Origin: Apteryx mantelli
Lineage: Eukaryota; Chordata; Aves; Apterygiformes; Apterygidae
Assembly: GCF_036417845.1 (NCBI RefSeq)
Contig: NC_089983.1
Span: 22,907,207 to 22,971,206 of the forward strand
Reading direction: 5' to 3'
Length of the DNA: 64,000 nucleotides
Under the pieces are notes generated by a model. The model did not search any database and was not told the DNA's origin. It saw only the letters and a program-made list of their open reading frames with translations. The position numbers and the translations under genes were made by a program. This document shows, piece after piece, positions 48,464 to 62,873 of this stretch (position 1 is its first letter; every line of letters starts with the position of its first letter).

Positions 48464-51400
48464 CCGCGCCGGGCGGCTGCGGCGGCGCCTCCCGGCCGGG
48501 GCCGGAGCCGGGGCCGGTGCCGGTCAGGGGGAGGGGGATGGACAGTCTCCATACACCGGGTTTGCAGTCAGCTAGCTAAAGCAGGTGATTTCTGGCATGT
48601 CGCTTCTCTTCAAGATTACGCTGGTGATAGAAAAGAAGCGGTTTATAACGCCACGAGTACCTCGGATCGGTCTTCCGGCTGTTCCTGGAAAGAGCCTGTA
48701 CTCCTTTATACGTGATATTAAAAGTGCGAAACGTGGAGGACTGTGTTTTTACATCTTCTTAGCCCCAGGCAGCATAGTAAGAGGATTTGATTTCTTTCTG
48801 CTGCATCAGTCTTCCTCGTGTTAGTCTCCTTGACAGCTACGTAACTAGGGTGCAGAGGTGGGTACGGCTATCTGAGAGGTGCCGGAGTTTTGTGATGAGG
48901 CTTCTGTGTCCGACTGTCCTCACTCCACACCGCTGATGGAGTAGAGCGGGTAGAGCTTGGCCTCGTAGCCTTCCTTTGAGACTCTGTTTTGTTATTGTTT
49001 ATTATCATTCTTGCTATTAAGGTCAACCTTGAAAGAAGTTTTTAGAAGAATCTGACTTGGAAACTCTTCCAATAAAGCCATGTGCTGTGCGAAAATACTA
49101 TTTTAAAGGATTTGATCAAGTAAAACAAAATTCTACACAAAAATTTTAGAAGAAAAGGATCATGCCTCAAATTTATCCCAATCATCTGCTCCCCCCCCCA
49201 AAATGTGGAAACATAATCTTACTTTCAAAACTATTTGCATTCTCTTGAAGGTGTCTGTTTACTGCAGTATGACTTCATAGTGCTTATGCCATGGATAAAT
49301 CAAAGTTGCATTTCAGGAATGCAGAGTTTCTAGACAGCACAGCTGCAGTCTGTTACGGCAGGGTTAACTTGTCCAGGCCTAAATACAGATTCTATTTTAG
49401 TATAATTTTTGAAGGCACTTAGTATGGCTGAGATTCAACTGTTAGCTGTAAACTCCATATACAGAGGAACAAGGTTGCTTCCAAATACCTTTTTTTCTAT
49501 GTTACGGTAATATGTTCTGTTTCAACGTGGTCTGTACGCTGCTGAGCTTCAGGAGTGTTGTGGGAGGCCGAGATTCCAGTGCTGCTGCTGCTTCAGAGAA
49601 ACACTCGGATGCTCAAAGCTGAAGTCGTTAGTTTTCATTTCATGTAACCATGTAGGGATACCAGAGCTACTCAGATCAAACTAATGTGGCGCACATGCAC
49701 AACTACTAGCTTTCATCCTGAAGTACTATAACCATGTTAATGCGATGTTGTGCTCAGACGTGAATGTCTGCATTTTGGAAGGACTGTTGAGTTCTGATGA
49801 AGTCTGCGCTGACATAGTCATGGACCTTCCTCTTGCAGAGCTAGTAGGAGCGTCTAAGTAATGCTGTTACGTAACACTGTACCCTTTTGGAATTATCTAC
49901 AGCTCTCTATGTACGTGATCTGAAATGTAATTTATGAACTATTTAGTTTTGTGTGCAGTGCTCCAATTTGCCATTTTATATTTTGGCTACTATAATGTAG
50001 TTTGAATTGCCATATCTCAGAAACTAGGGTCCTTGGTTGTCTTTAATTGGGACCAGTGAAGGCTTTAAAGGTACAGATAGGAAGAATGGATTTCAATAGA
50101 TGTTGCTTCATGCTTCCATAGATGGGAATATATTCCTGTTTTTTTCTAGGAAAATCCAGAGATTGCTACTCTGTGGAAGATCTCTTCATCCTGAGCTTTC
50201 AGAAGTTGCAAGCTCTTCTTTCTTGGCTTCTGTGAGGCAGCAAAGTACGCTGTGCTTAAAGTTAGTCATATTGCAGATAGCAGAACTTCAGGAAAGTTGT
50301 GGAAAGCAGCACTAACAAACTGGCATCAGTTATATCAGAATCTGGGCTTTTACTGCTCATGTATTAAGATGCCGATACAAAATGAATTTTCAGAGACAAT
50401 GAAGTACTATGTAATATTCAGCTGTTGAATATTTTGGTTTCTAAGAAGCTCTTAATGTCTGATTCCCTTATTAGTTTCGGTGGAAAAGCCAGTGTTGTCT
50501 TCTAAGTGCTAGATTTTTTTTTTAAAGTCGGTGGCAGTCTATGAACTTTTACCATAGGATTTCCAAACTCTTAGATATCAAATACATTGAAGATAAAAGG
50601 ATTGTCCTCTACCAGCATGGATGCCAGCCACTGTGTCGTATGTGGCTGTTCGAGGGAGATGTTCCAGGCCGTTCCATTCCTTGAGAATGAAAACATCTTA
50701 AAAAGAAAACCGGTGGGGTGTTTCTGAGACCCATCTGTCCTTCTGGTCATTTTTCACATTGCAAGGAGAACATAAGTCTCCTTAAACAGCATTCAAAAGG
50801 TATGTCCAAAACATGTCCTTCCAAACAATACTTGTGACTCCTTTCTTCAGGGCAGCTTGGCTCTGTGTGCCTCTGCCCGTGTCTGTAGATGCCCTGAGAA
50901 GGAGCTGAAGCTTCCTCCACGGAGGGATTGTTGTCCTTGCAACATTGGGGATGACTCCAGTGAGACGCTTGTCTGTTTTTCCTTCTTTCTCAGATATTCT
51001 CATCAGGATGGTTGCACCTCTGCAGCTGCAGAGGTCAAACACATATTTTGAAGCTTGGATGTTTTTTCTCTCTAGCTGTCTCGTAGCCCAGCTGCAATTG
51101 CCAAGGAGTACTCAGAGTGTGGGAGCTGTACTGGTGCTGGGAGGAGCCACCTCTGCTACTTTCTCATTTCATTTAACAGCAGCACGGTGCTTGGGCTGAG
51201 CTGTGAATAGGTACAGGAGATGGTTGGTGACTGTCTGGATGGCACTTGTTGCTCCAAGTGAGCCCTGTTGAAGTGTTCTCTGGGCTGATTTGGCTCATAG
51301 GTGGCTGGTTTGGGTAATGGTGTGTGTAGGTAGGTCCTATTCCCCTAGATTTGACTTAAGTACACTTTCTCCAAACCAAAGCCTTCTTAAAATAATTTAT

Positions 51401-52870
51401 CTTAGGCTCTGAAAGGGAACGCACACTTTACCAGATGGCCTGAACTTTGATGCTAAATATTTTCTGCTTGGACTTCTATGTACTTTTCCTTCCTGCTTTA
51501 AGAAAAGATCTTTCTTGTATGGCAGTCGCTGCAGCCATTTCTGATGGCTTCCTTTCTTGTTCACTCTCAAAGTCTCTCAGTAAGTTCTCCAGCAGTCTCT
51601 TCTCCCCTCCCCTGTCAAATAAGCATGATCCATTATGAATTTTGGGTGCTCTATTATGATAAAGCTTCAAGCAGAAGTAGGGCCTGGGCAGATAGCTAAG
51701 TGTGGAGCCTAAGGGAGAGGAGGTGTCAAGTGGGAAAAGCGGGTAGTAAGATGCATGGCTTGGCAGCACTATCAAAAATGCTGCAATTGGAGCCCAGGTG
51801 TGCAGCTCACCTGAGTCGGTTCTTCTCACAGAAGCCAGGTACCCTCTGACAGATATCTGGTTGCTTGCTTTCAACAACACAGTGGATGTTGCAATGAAAA
51901 GTTCAGCTCAGAGTCTGTAGTTACTAGTTTTGTTTCTAACTCCTTTCTGTATGGCTTTTCTACACTATAAAAGTAATTCCTGAAATCAAAAAAACTCCTT
52001 CTATCTGTATGTTAATAATACAGCTCCAAACTGTAGAGCAATTCATTTCTGCACACTGCTTCAAAAACGCAGAAGAGAAAGCTATCTGAAATACAGGTTT
52101 GAATATTATGTGAGATTTTTGAGTTCCCAAAAGATAATAAGCATTGATATAAGCGATGGAAACTTTTCCAAGTGATGGAAGAAACAATCACTTACATTTA
52201 AGAACAGATAGAGTGGAATCTTTTGTCAGTATGGCTAAAGCTTAAAAGCTAATGAATTGTAGGGGATTAGCAGTAGTGGACATAGGAATCATTTGTATTT
52301 TAGAACAGTTTCAGTGAAGATAGCATTAGTTCAATGTTCTTTAAGCTGTCCTTCCAATATGGCTTGCTTTTCGCTGTTTAAAGAAATATCAGAAGTAAAG
52401 CCTTCATTCAAGCTGTCTGCATCTTTTTGGAGATCACCACAGCATTTCCAATTGCCAATAACTGCAGTTTCTCAGCAGATTTCTATCAGATAGGAAATGG
52501 AACTAAACTGGCATTTGACCCAGTATTTTACTGGTGTGCAAAGTCTGGAGGCTTTGGATCGTTCTGAAAAACATCTTTTAAATGTAATTTTTTGTGTGTG
52601 GCATACTTGACTAAAGGGTATATGAAGCTGTTCCCTCAGGCACCTATTTTGTAGGCTGGACTGAGTATTTGGATAAAAGGCCTTTCAAGTAAAACTTGCC
52701 TTTTTATATGAGTAATTGAACATAATATTTTAAATTCATTTACTAACAAGGAAGTAAGATATCTGCAGCAACCCAGAGGTTAATAAACTATTCAATATAT
52801 ATTTTTATAATGAAGTAAAAAAGATCAATATGTAGTTACAGTATACATAATATCTTCTTGTTATTTAAAA

Positions 52871-52906
52871 TGTACATTTATATATGTACATATATGTATA
52901 TATGTA
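52871..52906 (+). repeat. TATATG/TACATA-type microsatellite
   Basis: Alternating TA/TG tract with near-palindromic TATATGTACATATATG words. Confidence 0.85.
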
Positions 52907-55900
52907 GTTTTAGATAAAATAGTTCTTTAAGTGCAACAATAAGGAGAAATCACTGAAATATCAAAACAGTGAAAGAGTTAGCAATAAAGGACTTGGAATT
53001 AATTCTGAGTGCATAGTGGCCTGCTGCCAAGGCTATTTAGGAACAGATGTGGGTGAAATAGATACCAATAGTCTGTTTGGGATCTCTAAAGTAAGACATC
53101 TGTTAGTCTATCGGTCAGTAAAAATAATGGAAATGGGAACTGGCTGTTACAAAATATGAATTATTGAAGTTATTAGTTGGTCAAATTGAAAGCTTTTGAT
53201 TTGACTTCTGGTGTGTAGCGAATATAATTTCTTCAAGTGACTTATCTATTGTCCAGGTAAAATAGGAAAATTTTTTTTTTTAAGGAAGGGCCATAAAAAA
53301 AAATAATTTGAAGTGTTACTAAGAGTGTGATATATATGTATAGCATTCCATTTACATCTTAAAGCTATATATTAATAAAGAAATCATGCAATGTTAAACA
53401 ATCCCATGGTCTTTAATCTTGTAAGAAACTTAAATCTTTTTCAGTGAAGTCCATAAAATATTGCATATCTTTTATCTAAATGCTCTGTAATAGTGCTAAA
53501 GAATTTATTGATTTACATCTTTCTGAAGAAATTAAATATGTTTAAGGTAAAGGATTGCACAAGAATTTTTTCTTTATTTCAGGTTACTTTTAGACATTTC
53601 TTGATTCTGTGTGTCTTGTCCCCCTCCCGCCTCTGCTCCCGATCAGTCTGGGAGAGTTCATAGCTAGGTGTTTGTGGGAAAATTTATGTAATAGTGTTTT
53701 TTGTATATACTTTAATTCCATACAGAGAATGTGAGAGAGAGAAGATATTAAAACATTTGTTCTAGAAAATAAGTTTCTTCGCTAGATCTTGCAAGTTGTA
53801 TTTGTGTTTATTTGGGATTACATGTGTCTTAATTGCACATGCGGGTTAGTGTACATTGAACTTGAATTCTGGCACTACTTGAGTTTCATATAATAGGATT
53901 CTGGTGTTATTTAGCTTTCAGACAAAGTAATAACTCTTAAGATCTTTCTTAATGCAAGAGTGTTTCTATTGTTGATGCTGTGGTTTTGTTATCTTAAAAC
54001 TCTTATAGGCCATAAAATCACAAAGTTTAGGCTTGTCTAAAGGTTCCCCCCTGCCCACTTCTGTTCTGTAATTTTAGTTTATGGAATAATTGTTAACTCT
54101 TTTTTTTCTATGCTTTCTGTGCAACAGAGTGTGAGAGTAAACTGGTTTATGTATCAACAGAATTTTTAATGTACACTTTTGGATTCTTTCCATCATGATA
54201 CATTAGTAAGACAACTAATCTTTGATGTCCATGCTAGAGGTGTAGGGCTAAATGTCTCTTGTTCCTTGTAAATTAATATTCCTCAGAAGTCATTAAACAA
54301 CAGTATGCAGTCAGGTCCCTTATCTAAGCACTAATCTTGCATCTCAGTTAGTGAATCGTTCTGTTCTTCAGCTTTGTGAAACAGTGTTTTGTCCCACTCT
54401 TTTATATTCTAGATAATGCTGTAATCTTTTCTTAATTGTCATTTTACCATATCGTTCCCCGGTTTGTGTCCCTTTACTGTGCACTTTCGCATCTTTTCTG
54501 TTATAACCAATGTGAGCAGCTTATCTTGACTTTCAAGCGTAGTTTCCTTATTTTACCCACGTTGCCAATTCTCTCCTCAGGCCACTCAGGTTTGCCTGCG
54601 GTACCAGCCACTCTTTCCCAAGCGTGCGAAAAGTGTGTTCTTTCTTTCACATAGTCCCACACTACGTGAGGAGTGCTCTGTAAACATCCAAGAAGCTGTA
54701 TTATTCTTGAAACACTACCCTACACCTACATATATATATATATTTTTAAAGCAATGCCTACAGGAAACAAAGCCAAAATCTGATTAATATTTTGTTTGCT
54801 CAAAGTCTGAGATTGCTGCCTGCATTTACGGTCTCTTTGTCTGCAGGTGTTTCTTGCCTTGGACTGTTGGTGGTTATATGGTACCTTGCATGAGATAGTC
54901 GTGGGGATGTCGTGATGCCTAAGGGAGTCTTCTTGTACGGCAAATCCCTGCCAGCCTGCTGCCGTAGTTGGAACTGTTCATGGCAATAAATGGGGTAGAA
55001 CTGAGAATGTGATATTCTGGTATATTTTCTTTTAATTTTGTTTCTTAACAAAAACATGCTGAGATTAATACATTTCTGTCTTTATTTTACTGTTACAAAA
55101 CCAAAATAAAAAGAAAGTAGGAAAGTCTGTCATCTGCTCTTGTCAAAGTAAACAGAACTTCAGAAAGCGATTTTCCTCTCATTCTAGACATGTCTTATTG
55201 TTAACTGTATATATTACAAGAGCAGCAGGTAACTAATAGCTGTTGTTGCTTTTGTGCCGAAAAACAAACAGCAAATAATTAGTAGACAGAAGAAATCCTA
55301 TTTTGTTTTGTTTCATTTATGTATATCCAACTATATAATGCACTATCTTTAGAAGCAAGTTTTTATTTCAGTGTGTGCAGTACTTTAAAAATATTTTTAT
55401 CCTTTTTAGAGAATTTACAAAAAAGCCTAAATAGCTGAAAGCGTCAGATTCGTAAACCTGAAGAATTTAATATTCTTTGTGTACCTTAACATTGGCGTAT
55501 CAGGTAACCACTGTCTCCCCTTTAAGGAAATCAGTGGTCCTGGTTTCTACAACGTATGTTGTAACACTATGTGCAGACAAAAAGCCATAATGTGTTGAGT
55601 ATCTGATACGTCTATTACCATATTGCCATAAGGAGCTGCTATTATTTTAGACACCAGCTGATTTCATGATAGTGTTGGATTTCTTTCACATATGCTTATG
55701 TTTTCGTACAGATGATCCTTTACGAACATCTGCTAGTTTTGTGGTGGTATCTGCTGTTTCCTTTTAAAATTTGACCTTTTTGTCAATTACTACTGGGGCT
55801 CCTCCGCAATTACATTATACGAGGATCTTTTTCTAAATTGATTCCTGTGTCATAGATATTAACTGTCAGTTTTGTGAGTTAATTGGGTTTCACCATGCTC

Positions 55901-55950
55901 TGACATACTAAGGAGTTGAGTGCAACTGTAAAGTTGATAAATTAACCTTT

Positions 55951-55976
55951 ATATATTATATATATATATATATATA
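55951..55976 (+). repeat. (TA)n microsatellite
   Basis: A 26-bp alternating AT tract, with one ATTA interruption. Confidence 0.95.
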
Positions 55977-57518
55977 ACAAGTATGTATTTTACACTGCTA
56001 ACTTGAAATAAATGACTAGAACATCCCCTTTTCAACTGTTTAGGAGTCACAAAAATACTTTTGTTTGTAGACTAAGTAGTTTGAGAAATACCACCTTTAA
56101 ACCTATTGCTGTTTCACTAGGGAAGAGGTTTTGGAATGCCCCTCTGGCAGTTGAGGAACCCTTTCCCCCTTATTTGAAATCAAAAACTCCTCTCTCCTGG
56201 TTTAGGAGCATGTCTTCAAGCGTAGCTGAATATGTGCAATTGCAAGTACAATCAAAATTGAGTTGTGCATGTGACACTGCGATTGGAGGAAGTCACAAGC
56301 CTGTAAATGCAGCCAAAAATGCGTTGTTAGCAGGTTGGAAACTGCTGCTTTTGTATGAGTAACTGTGCTGCGTTATAGTCTCTCATTCATGGTAGAATTC
56401 TATACATGCGGATGCTATCTGAATAACTGGATTTTACTTAGATTATGATTAGGAGCTGAAGACATCAGTATTGCCTGTCTCCTGCATTGTGTAGGACTTG
56501 AAATTTTACTATCAAAGTGTTTGCTGTGGACCTCTGCAAGAAATGTAGTGTGATTTTTCATTATTTGGAAAAGAGGTTGATTATTTTGTTCCCAATGTAC
56601 AATGTACGTATGTATAAAGATAGTTGTTACTTTCACATAATACTGTTCATGGTTTTAAAAGTTAAATGTGTATTTAGGTATGCATGAGACTTGGTATCCT
56701 CTTGTTTAATATTTTGAAAAATAATTAGGCTTCTGATATTTCTTTGTCTTCATTTATTGATATGCATTGTCATATAGTTATACCTCTTTAATGACAACTG
56801 TCTTAATTCCAAAAGTGTTCATGAAGTTAAAAGTAACTGACTTCACGTTTATACTTTTCAGTGACAATGCTACTTAAGGGAAAAAAACCACTAGGTAACT
56901 CATCTAAAATGTTTTTGTCTTTTTTTTCGATTGAACCTAAATTTCTTTATGAACGTTTGTTTGGAATTCTGTTATTATCAAAGTATGCAGATTAAAATGT
57001 ACTGCTTCTACTGAAAGAAAACACTTTTCTTCCTGTAATGTCTCAAGATAACTGCTCTCCTATTGTGTTTTCTGGTGGAGCGATCAAAAAAGGTAGCAAG
57101 TCTAGTAGAGCAACAGGAAATGTCTTGCACAGCTGGAGGTGGCAGTACTGGAATTATCAGTTCTTTCTGGGGAAGAATCACTGAGTTTTCTTTCATGCGA
57201 CACCCCAATCCCCATTATTTAGTTACTGTTATCAACAGTGGCTCATTTATGGTGTAGAATAGTATTAGCTAAGCTTATTTTTTGGGAATGAGTTTGGTGC
57301 CCTGAGACAAACATGTTTGTTTGAAGTTGTGAGCTATATTTGAATCTTTGTCATGATGGTAACTGGAGTGTTTAAAACTGTTTATGTAGAGGTTGGCAGG
57401 GTGCCTCTGTTTTTTATTCCTGCCCCAAGTTTTCAGTTTGTTCCTTTTTAAGGTTAAAGAATATCTTCAACTTACTCTACCGTGGGCATGTGTTGTCCCC
57501 TTGTGTTCTCCCCTGCTT

Positions 57519-57538
57519 CCCCCCCCCCCCCCCCCCCC
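57519..57538 (+). repeat. 20-nt poly(C) run
   Basis: Twenty consecutive C residues after a C/T-rich leader. The length is uncertain because homopolymers are error-prone. Confidence 0.9.
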
Positions 57539-60500
57539 GACTAAGGCAGAATTTTGTGATCTTTACTTTTCTGATTGAATAAACCGCACACTATGGATTT
57601 AAAGCAAGAAAGGTAAAGCCATGACCTTATACTTACTGTATTTCTGAACCTCTGTTGAAACATTTTGCCATTGTCTTTCTGGAAGGAAACTGTCTTCTGG
57701 CATGTGCTGGGAGAGATGGATGCTGCAGGTACAAGAGTCACATTCTGGCTCTTAAGCATGTACATGTGCTCAACTGAAAGAAGTCCTGAAAGAGCTGTTA
57801 TCTAAATCAGTGCTGACATTACCAAGAATAAATAATTGGTGATTTGTACATCGCTGTGGAAGAGAATTCTAGTTGTAAAAAAGATCGTCCTGAGCCACGC
57901 TGGGTTTTTTGACTCCATCCTTTAAACTTTTTGTCAAGGTAGTTTGTTTTCATTAAGGAATTAGATGCTGGAGTTGAAGTAGCTTAAAAGGAGATACGAG
58001 TATCACAGCCCACAGCTAAAACCCATAGCTATTTTGTGGATATCCTAAGGATTCCAGGTACGCAGATTATGTTCAGTGGAATTCAGTGTGTTGTCTCTTG
58101 GAGATGATCTCTCACGTGTGTACACATCTGTAGCATGAACATGCTGCAATATTTAAACATGCTGAGAACACAGCGAGAATAAAGTGGCCCACAGAATTCT
58201 TCTGCGTGATTTTTAGAGGCGCAGATTGCAGGTGAATCGCAATGACACTTGCAAATTACATTTGTCATCCTAGCTGAATATTGCTAAATGTTTCAGTGTG
58301 GTGTGTACTGCAAATGGCACATATTAGATATTATTTACAAATGTTAGAAATTAAAGATAACAAGAACAGAACTTGAGCTCTGTGTGTATCTATCTATGAG
58401 GACATGGCTCTACTTTGAGATTGAAATAATGAATACATAAGCCCTCAAGTTGCTCAAGCATGCTTCAAACTATACTTAATCTGAAGGTTTTTTAAATATG
58501 ATTGTAAGCCAGAGCATTTAGAATGATTATATGGCAGAGTATTTAGTTTTTGTAAAATTAGAGCCAGAAACCAGAGTGGATCATAGAAATTATTCAAATG
58601 ATTCCCAAATAACTTGTATACATATTAAAAATTCTGTTCTGGGCCCATCACTGGCCTTTTTATAAGGAAGCATTAGTTCTCCTTTCTAATAGTACGAAGC
58701 TTCTGTTTTCTCTCATGATCTGCCAGTGGCAACAGACACAAATTTGAGAAATATGTTTATGTTTAAATAGGTAATGAGAAAAGGCTTTGAAGAATTCTAG
58801 ATCTGAATTTTCTTGTGAACTTTGATGTATCCCTTTTGTAAGGTACTGGATGGAAAAGAAAATTCTACTGATGGTAAAGATCTGGCACAGCTCCCCCCTT
58901 CCCTGGCTTCTTGTTTAGTAGTAGGTGTAAGAATATGTTAAATCTCTGTTTTAAAAACAAACAAAAACACTATAGTAACTTTGTTTGCCACATAGTTCTC
59001 TAACATAGCTGTGGCCATTTCTTCCCCGTGTGTTGCAATTTTAAACGAGCGGCCAATTCATGAACAGAATTCAGTGCAGGGCTCTGAGTTTCCTGGCTTT
59101 TGTCTGTTTAGGCTACGTAAGAGGCTTTACTTAGATGCTTTTCTGTACAGAGTTGTTGCTGGTGTCAGTTTATTTGAACTGTGACCATATATCTCTTCTG
59201 TCAGTTCATATACTTAAGTGAATATAGGAAAGTATGCTTTGCAAAGCTCAGAAAATGCAGAGCAACAGATGTTGTGTACTGCACAATTATTCGTATCCTG
59301 GAAACAAATCTTTACACAGTGCAGACGGAGTCTTGGAAAAACAAAATTTGACATACAAATGATCAAGCTAAGAGGAACAGCAGTAAGTACCTCTAACTAA
59401 ATTTGCTGCTGTTTGGCAGATACTGTTCTGAGTAGTTAAAAAATGCATACTGTTTTATTAAAATTTTTTTGGACATATTTAAAAATAAAGCTGTAGGAAA
59501 ATGGCTTTTCGAGAGAGCTTGTGTTATTAACATAAATGACAATTCTTATGAATAAATTGCTGAAAGTAAATAGGAAAAAAAATTGCAAGCTAACTTAGTG
59601 ATATTTTGTGTGCAAACAGCACATTTTTGCCTAGCTGTTCTGTTGGTGGTTGTGAAGGTGGTTTGAGAGGAGCTTGGGCCTGTGCGTGCTCTCCGTGGGG
59701 CGCTGCCTGCCACGGGGCCTTCCCGAGCGTTCCCGCAGATCCTCGCCCTCCAGGAGCCACCCGAACAGCCGCCCCTTGCAGGGTGCAGTATTGCTTTTAT
59801 AAAAGGAAGAAAAAAAGCTTCTGAATATTACAGAGATGGCAAAAATGTGAAATGGTAATGATTTTTGGTCACTTCACTGCAACGCAGTCATTAAACTAGG
59901 CCGTGATTAAGCTAAGATCCTTCAGACCATTTTTCAGTTCCACAGACCTTTTGTAATGGAGGAATAGTAATAGCTAGAGTTGCTTTAGAGAACTGTGCTT
60001 AACAGAGGAAAAGAATATTTGCTAAATGTTTGTGTTTATTTTACTGTAATACAAACAAAAATGAAATAAACAGGCTTTTATTTGCATTTACATTTGTTGG
60101 GGAGTTAATTATTTAAAATATGGTGGAAACAAACAGGTGTTGTTTTTGGAAATTTGGTCCCTAGGTCTTGCTTGTTTTACAGAAGCTGTTTGTGGAATGT
60201 ACACAGAAATTTCCTGCTGAACTTACCGTATGATTTATACATATAGTTGCTTGTTGTTTGTCTTGCTTAAAGGAGCTACTGTGTTTTTGTTTTGTTTTTT
60301 TTACATATGCCAGTATAAAAGTTCCACATTAGAAATATTCATTTGCACACAGAAACAGACTTGAAAATGAACTTATAGTAAAAAGATAGCTCTTGTTAAA
60401 TATGTTTCTCTTTGTTTCATGTTTCTAATGTGTTTTCTTTGTGTCTGTTTCATGGACTGAAGGCTGCCTGAATAGTTCATAGCATCTTTGGTATTAACAG

Positions 60501-61149
60501 TATGGTCTGAAAGGAGTATGGAAGAGAGAAAAACTGACAAGGAGTAAAGATAGAAAGACAGAAATTCTGAATTTATGTGTTTGGTTAAAATAGAAACAGA
60601 AACGCATTTAAAGATCGTTGGTTCTATCCTACAAGAAAACTTCAGAGATGTCCATTTTACAGATTTGACTAGGCAATGGGACAGTGTATCAAGAGTTGAT
60701 GTACTTAAGCATAATGTAATGTATCAATCTTTTTTCTTTATTTAAATGTCATCTGCTTGGGATCAATATCAGGAACTATAGCTAGACCTTTCCTTATGTA
60801 TATGCTCATGGACTGCTTATGGAGAAAATATCATGTATCACCTAAATAGTTGTTAGAATTATTATGTTAAGAATTATTAGTAGATAAATGGAGGAAAAAA
60901 GCAGATAGCTGTTGGTTTATAGAGCATACAGATGTTCAACCACAGCTTGAACGCTGTGTGCGGTGCTGGCCTTCTCAATAAAGCTGTCGTAGAACTGGAG
61001 GAAGTTTGGAGCGTGACAGTGCAGGTGTGGAGCAGCTCCTGTGCGAGAGCACTGGCATGGGCTTGCGCTTCTGGGGCTGCAAGAGCAGCGGAGGAGGGGA
61101 CGGATCCGAGACCTGGAGACAGCAGGTGGCAACTGCTTTCTCTCACTTC

Positions 61150-61515
61150 CAAAATAAGAAGTAAGGGGCATCAACTGAAGCTAAAAGTAACCAGGCTCAA
61201 AACAAAAGGAATACTCGCATAATGAAGAAAAGAACTGTGAAACTTCCTGCCAAAGGATATTGTGGATGCTAAAAGTTTTGGTGGATCCAGCTGGAAACTG
61301 AAGGCCTCATTTGAGGGCAGTTAAATACCTAGAAATCACAGTGGTTCAGGATGTCCCATATGAAAACAGGTGGAGACTGGAAAAGTATTAAGAGGAAATA
61401 TTACAAATGCTTGCTCTATTCCTGGTCTTCTCTTAGCGTGTCCTTATGGTGACTGTTTAACACATGATACTGAGCTGGATGGGTTTTTGCTCTGACCCAG
61501 TATTACCAGTTTAAA
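61150..61515 (+). mobile_element. Decayed CR1-like LINE 3' fragment in CERKL intron
   Basis: Landmarks occur in the order of the 3' untranslated end of amniote CR1-like LINEs. They are GGGGCATCAACTGAAGC (61167), AAAACAAAAGGAATACT (61199), AACTTCCTGCCAAAGGATAT (61241) with TTGTGGATGCTAAAAG after it, and at the end GAGCTGGATGGG (61471) and CTCTGACCCAGTA (61490). The last two resemble the family GGACTACTGGTCTGA(T/C)CCAGTA tail. It is 5'-truncated and diverged, as is usual for old CR1 copies. It is inserted in sense orientation to CERKL. Confidence 0.7.
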
Positions 61516-62251
61516 GTACCAGAAACCAGTTAAATTATGTTTAAAATTATATTTTACATAAAAACACGCATATTACTCGTCTGCATCTCTGCCTATATCT
61601 GCACTATTAAGAACATTTTTCTTTAGTAGAATTTGAACTTCAGTGTTTGCCAAGCCTTCCATTTGCAATGTACTTGCCCATAATGGGGGCTTTTTTTCTG
61701 CATCAGCCACCTCAGAATCTGAGCTTTTCCATCCTTACTAATGACTACTTGCTCTATTTTAAGAGGGGCGTGAGGAAGTGACATTGTGAACGTTGCTCTG
61801 AACACTGGAAGGAAAGCTTCCCCAGGTTTTTGAATGTTTCCCCAATGCAGTGTTAATCGCTTCATGACTTGTCATTCAATATTTGATTATTTTCAGCTGT
61901 AGATGTTTTGTTCCCCTCCTGTTTGCTTCTTCCTGAGTTCCACTTGCTTCTTACTGAGTTGTGTAACAATTTTGATGGCTTTTCTGTAAAAAGAGCTCTA
62001 AGAAACTCTTCATTTGGCTTTGTTGGCTATGAAAGTAGGCTTCCTGCAAAGAGGACAGGAGTAAGTTATACTTATTATGTTATCTAAGATCATGTCAAAG
62101 GCATAACTATTTGAGTTTTCTTAATCTCATTGTAGAGTATCTTGATTTTAATAGTGGAGGTAACTAGCTAACCTGTTTCTGAAGTAATGCATCATATGAA
62201 GGAATAACTGCATGGATTAACCAAGCTGCTGCTGAATCCAGTCTATGACTT

Positions 62252-62280
62252 AAAAAAAAAAAAAAAATTAAAAAAAAAAT
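62252..62280 (+). repeat. A-rich tract
   Basis: Sixteen A, TT, then ten A. Confidence 0.95.
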
Positions 62281-62702
62281 TATGCTTGTCAAACTCAGAT
62301 GGGGTTTCATATATGCCCATGGGTTAATGTTCTTTTAGGGAAAAGACTTATTTTTATTGATAGATGTATTTTATAGAATGTCTATTTTATGTCTAACAAA
62401 TTCTCGATAGCTTAATTTTAAGAAAATTACAATACAGTAACAGGCTGGATAGGAATTCTGTTTCTTAGCCATAAGTGCCTTGGAAACATTGCTCATATAT
62501 GTTTATATATAAGAATTGAGAATTTTTCCTTGTGGAGAAAGGAAGTTGGATTCTGAAAAAGAATAGCTAGGTATTGCTGTATAGGTACTTCAAGTATGAA
62601 TCCATCTCTGATCTGGTGATTGTATGGAGGCTCTTTATGCCTGTGAGTGAAATTCTTGAGGTCCACAAGTGAGATGTTTACTTCAGCCTCATAGTGGTGG
62701 GA

Positions 62703-62733
62703 TGTGTGTGTGTGTGTGCGTGCGCGTGTGTGT
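62703..62733 (+). repeat. (TG)n microsatellite with CG steps
   Basis: A TG dinucleotide tract with a GTGCGTGCGCGTG core; alternating purine-pyrimidine. Confidence 0.95.
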
Positions 62734-62856
62734 CTCCCCATCAGATGTAATGCTAGCATTTAAAAGCTTGTGGATTTAAAAATTCATATGTATTATCACA
62801 GGCTTGAAATTTATCCATATCGTCTGACACACATTTCTCCAGCATGAAAACACAGC

Positions 62857-62873
62857 TTTTTTTTTTTTTTTTT
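62857..62873 (+). repeat. 17-nt poly(T)
   Basis: Seventeen consecutive T residues. Confidence 0.95.

Larger units (their letters stand above)
48429..61149 (+). other. CERKL: CERKL intron 1 (first part), no exon found
   Basis: It begins with donor GTGGGA and GC-rich sequence to about 48545, then AT-rich DNA with T clearly exceeding A on the + strand, as expected in a transcribed intron. No segment resembling CERKL exon 2 (a DSKYDLL-like start) was found by eye. ORFs (79 codons at 48585, 134 codons minus at 51476, 116 codons at 56012) have no recognisable domain. Mammalian CERKL also has a very long first intron. Confidence 0.7.

Noticed and set aside
47668-48552. 294-codon minus-strand ORF opposite CERKL exon 1
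   Set aside because: It is a GC-rich shadow frame containing the translated 12-bp repeat.
48585-48824. 79-codon ORF after CERKL exon 1, tested as a possible exon
   Set aside because: It has no similarity to the known CERKL exon 2 segment and no convincing acceptor at its start. It lies within intron 1.
56012-56362. 116-codon ORF in CERKL intron 1
   Set aside because: No recognised domain, no promoter, and no codon bias. It is likely chance.
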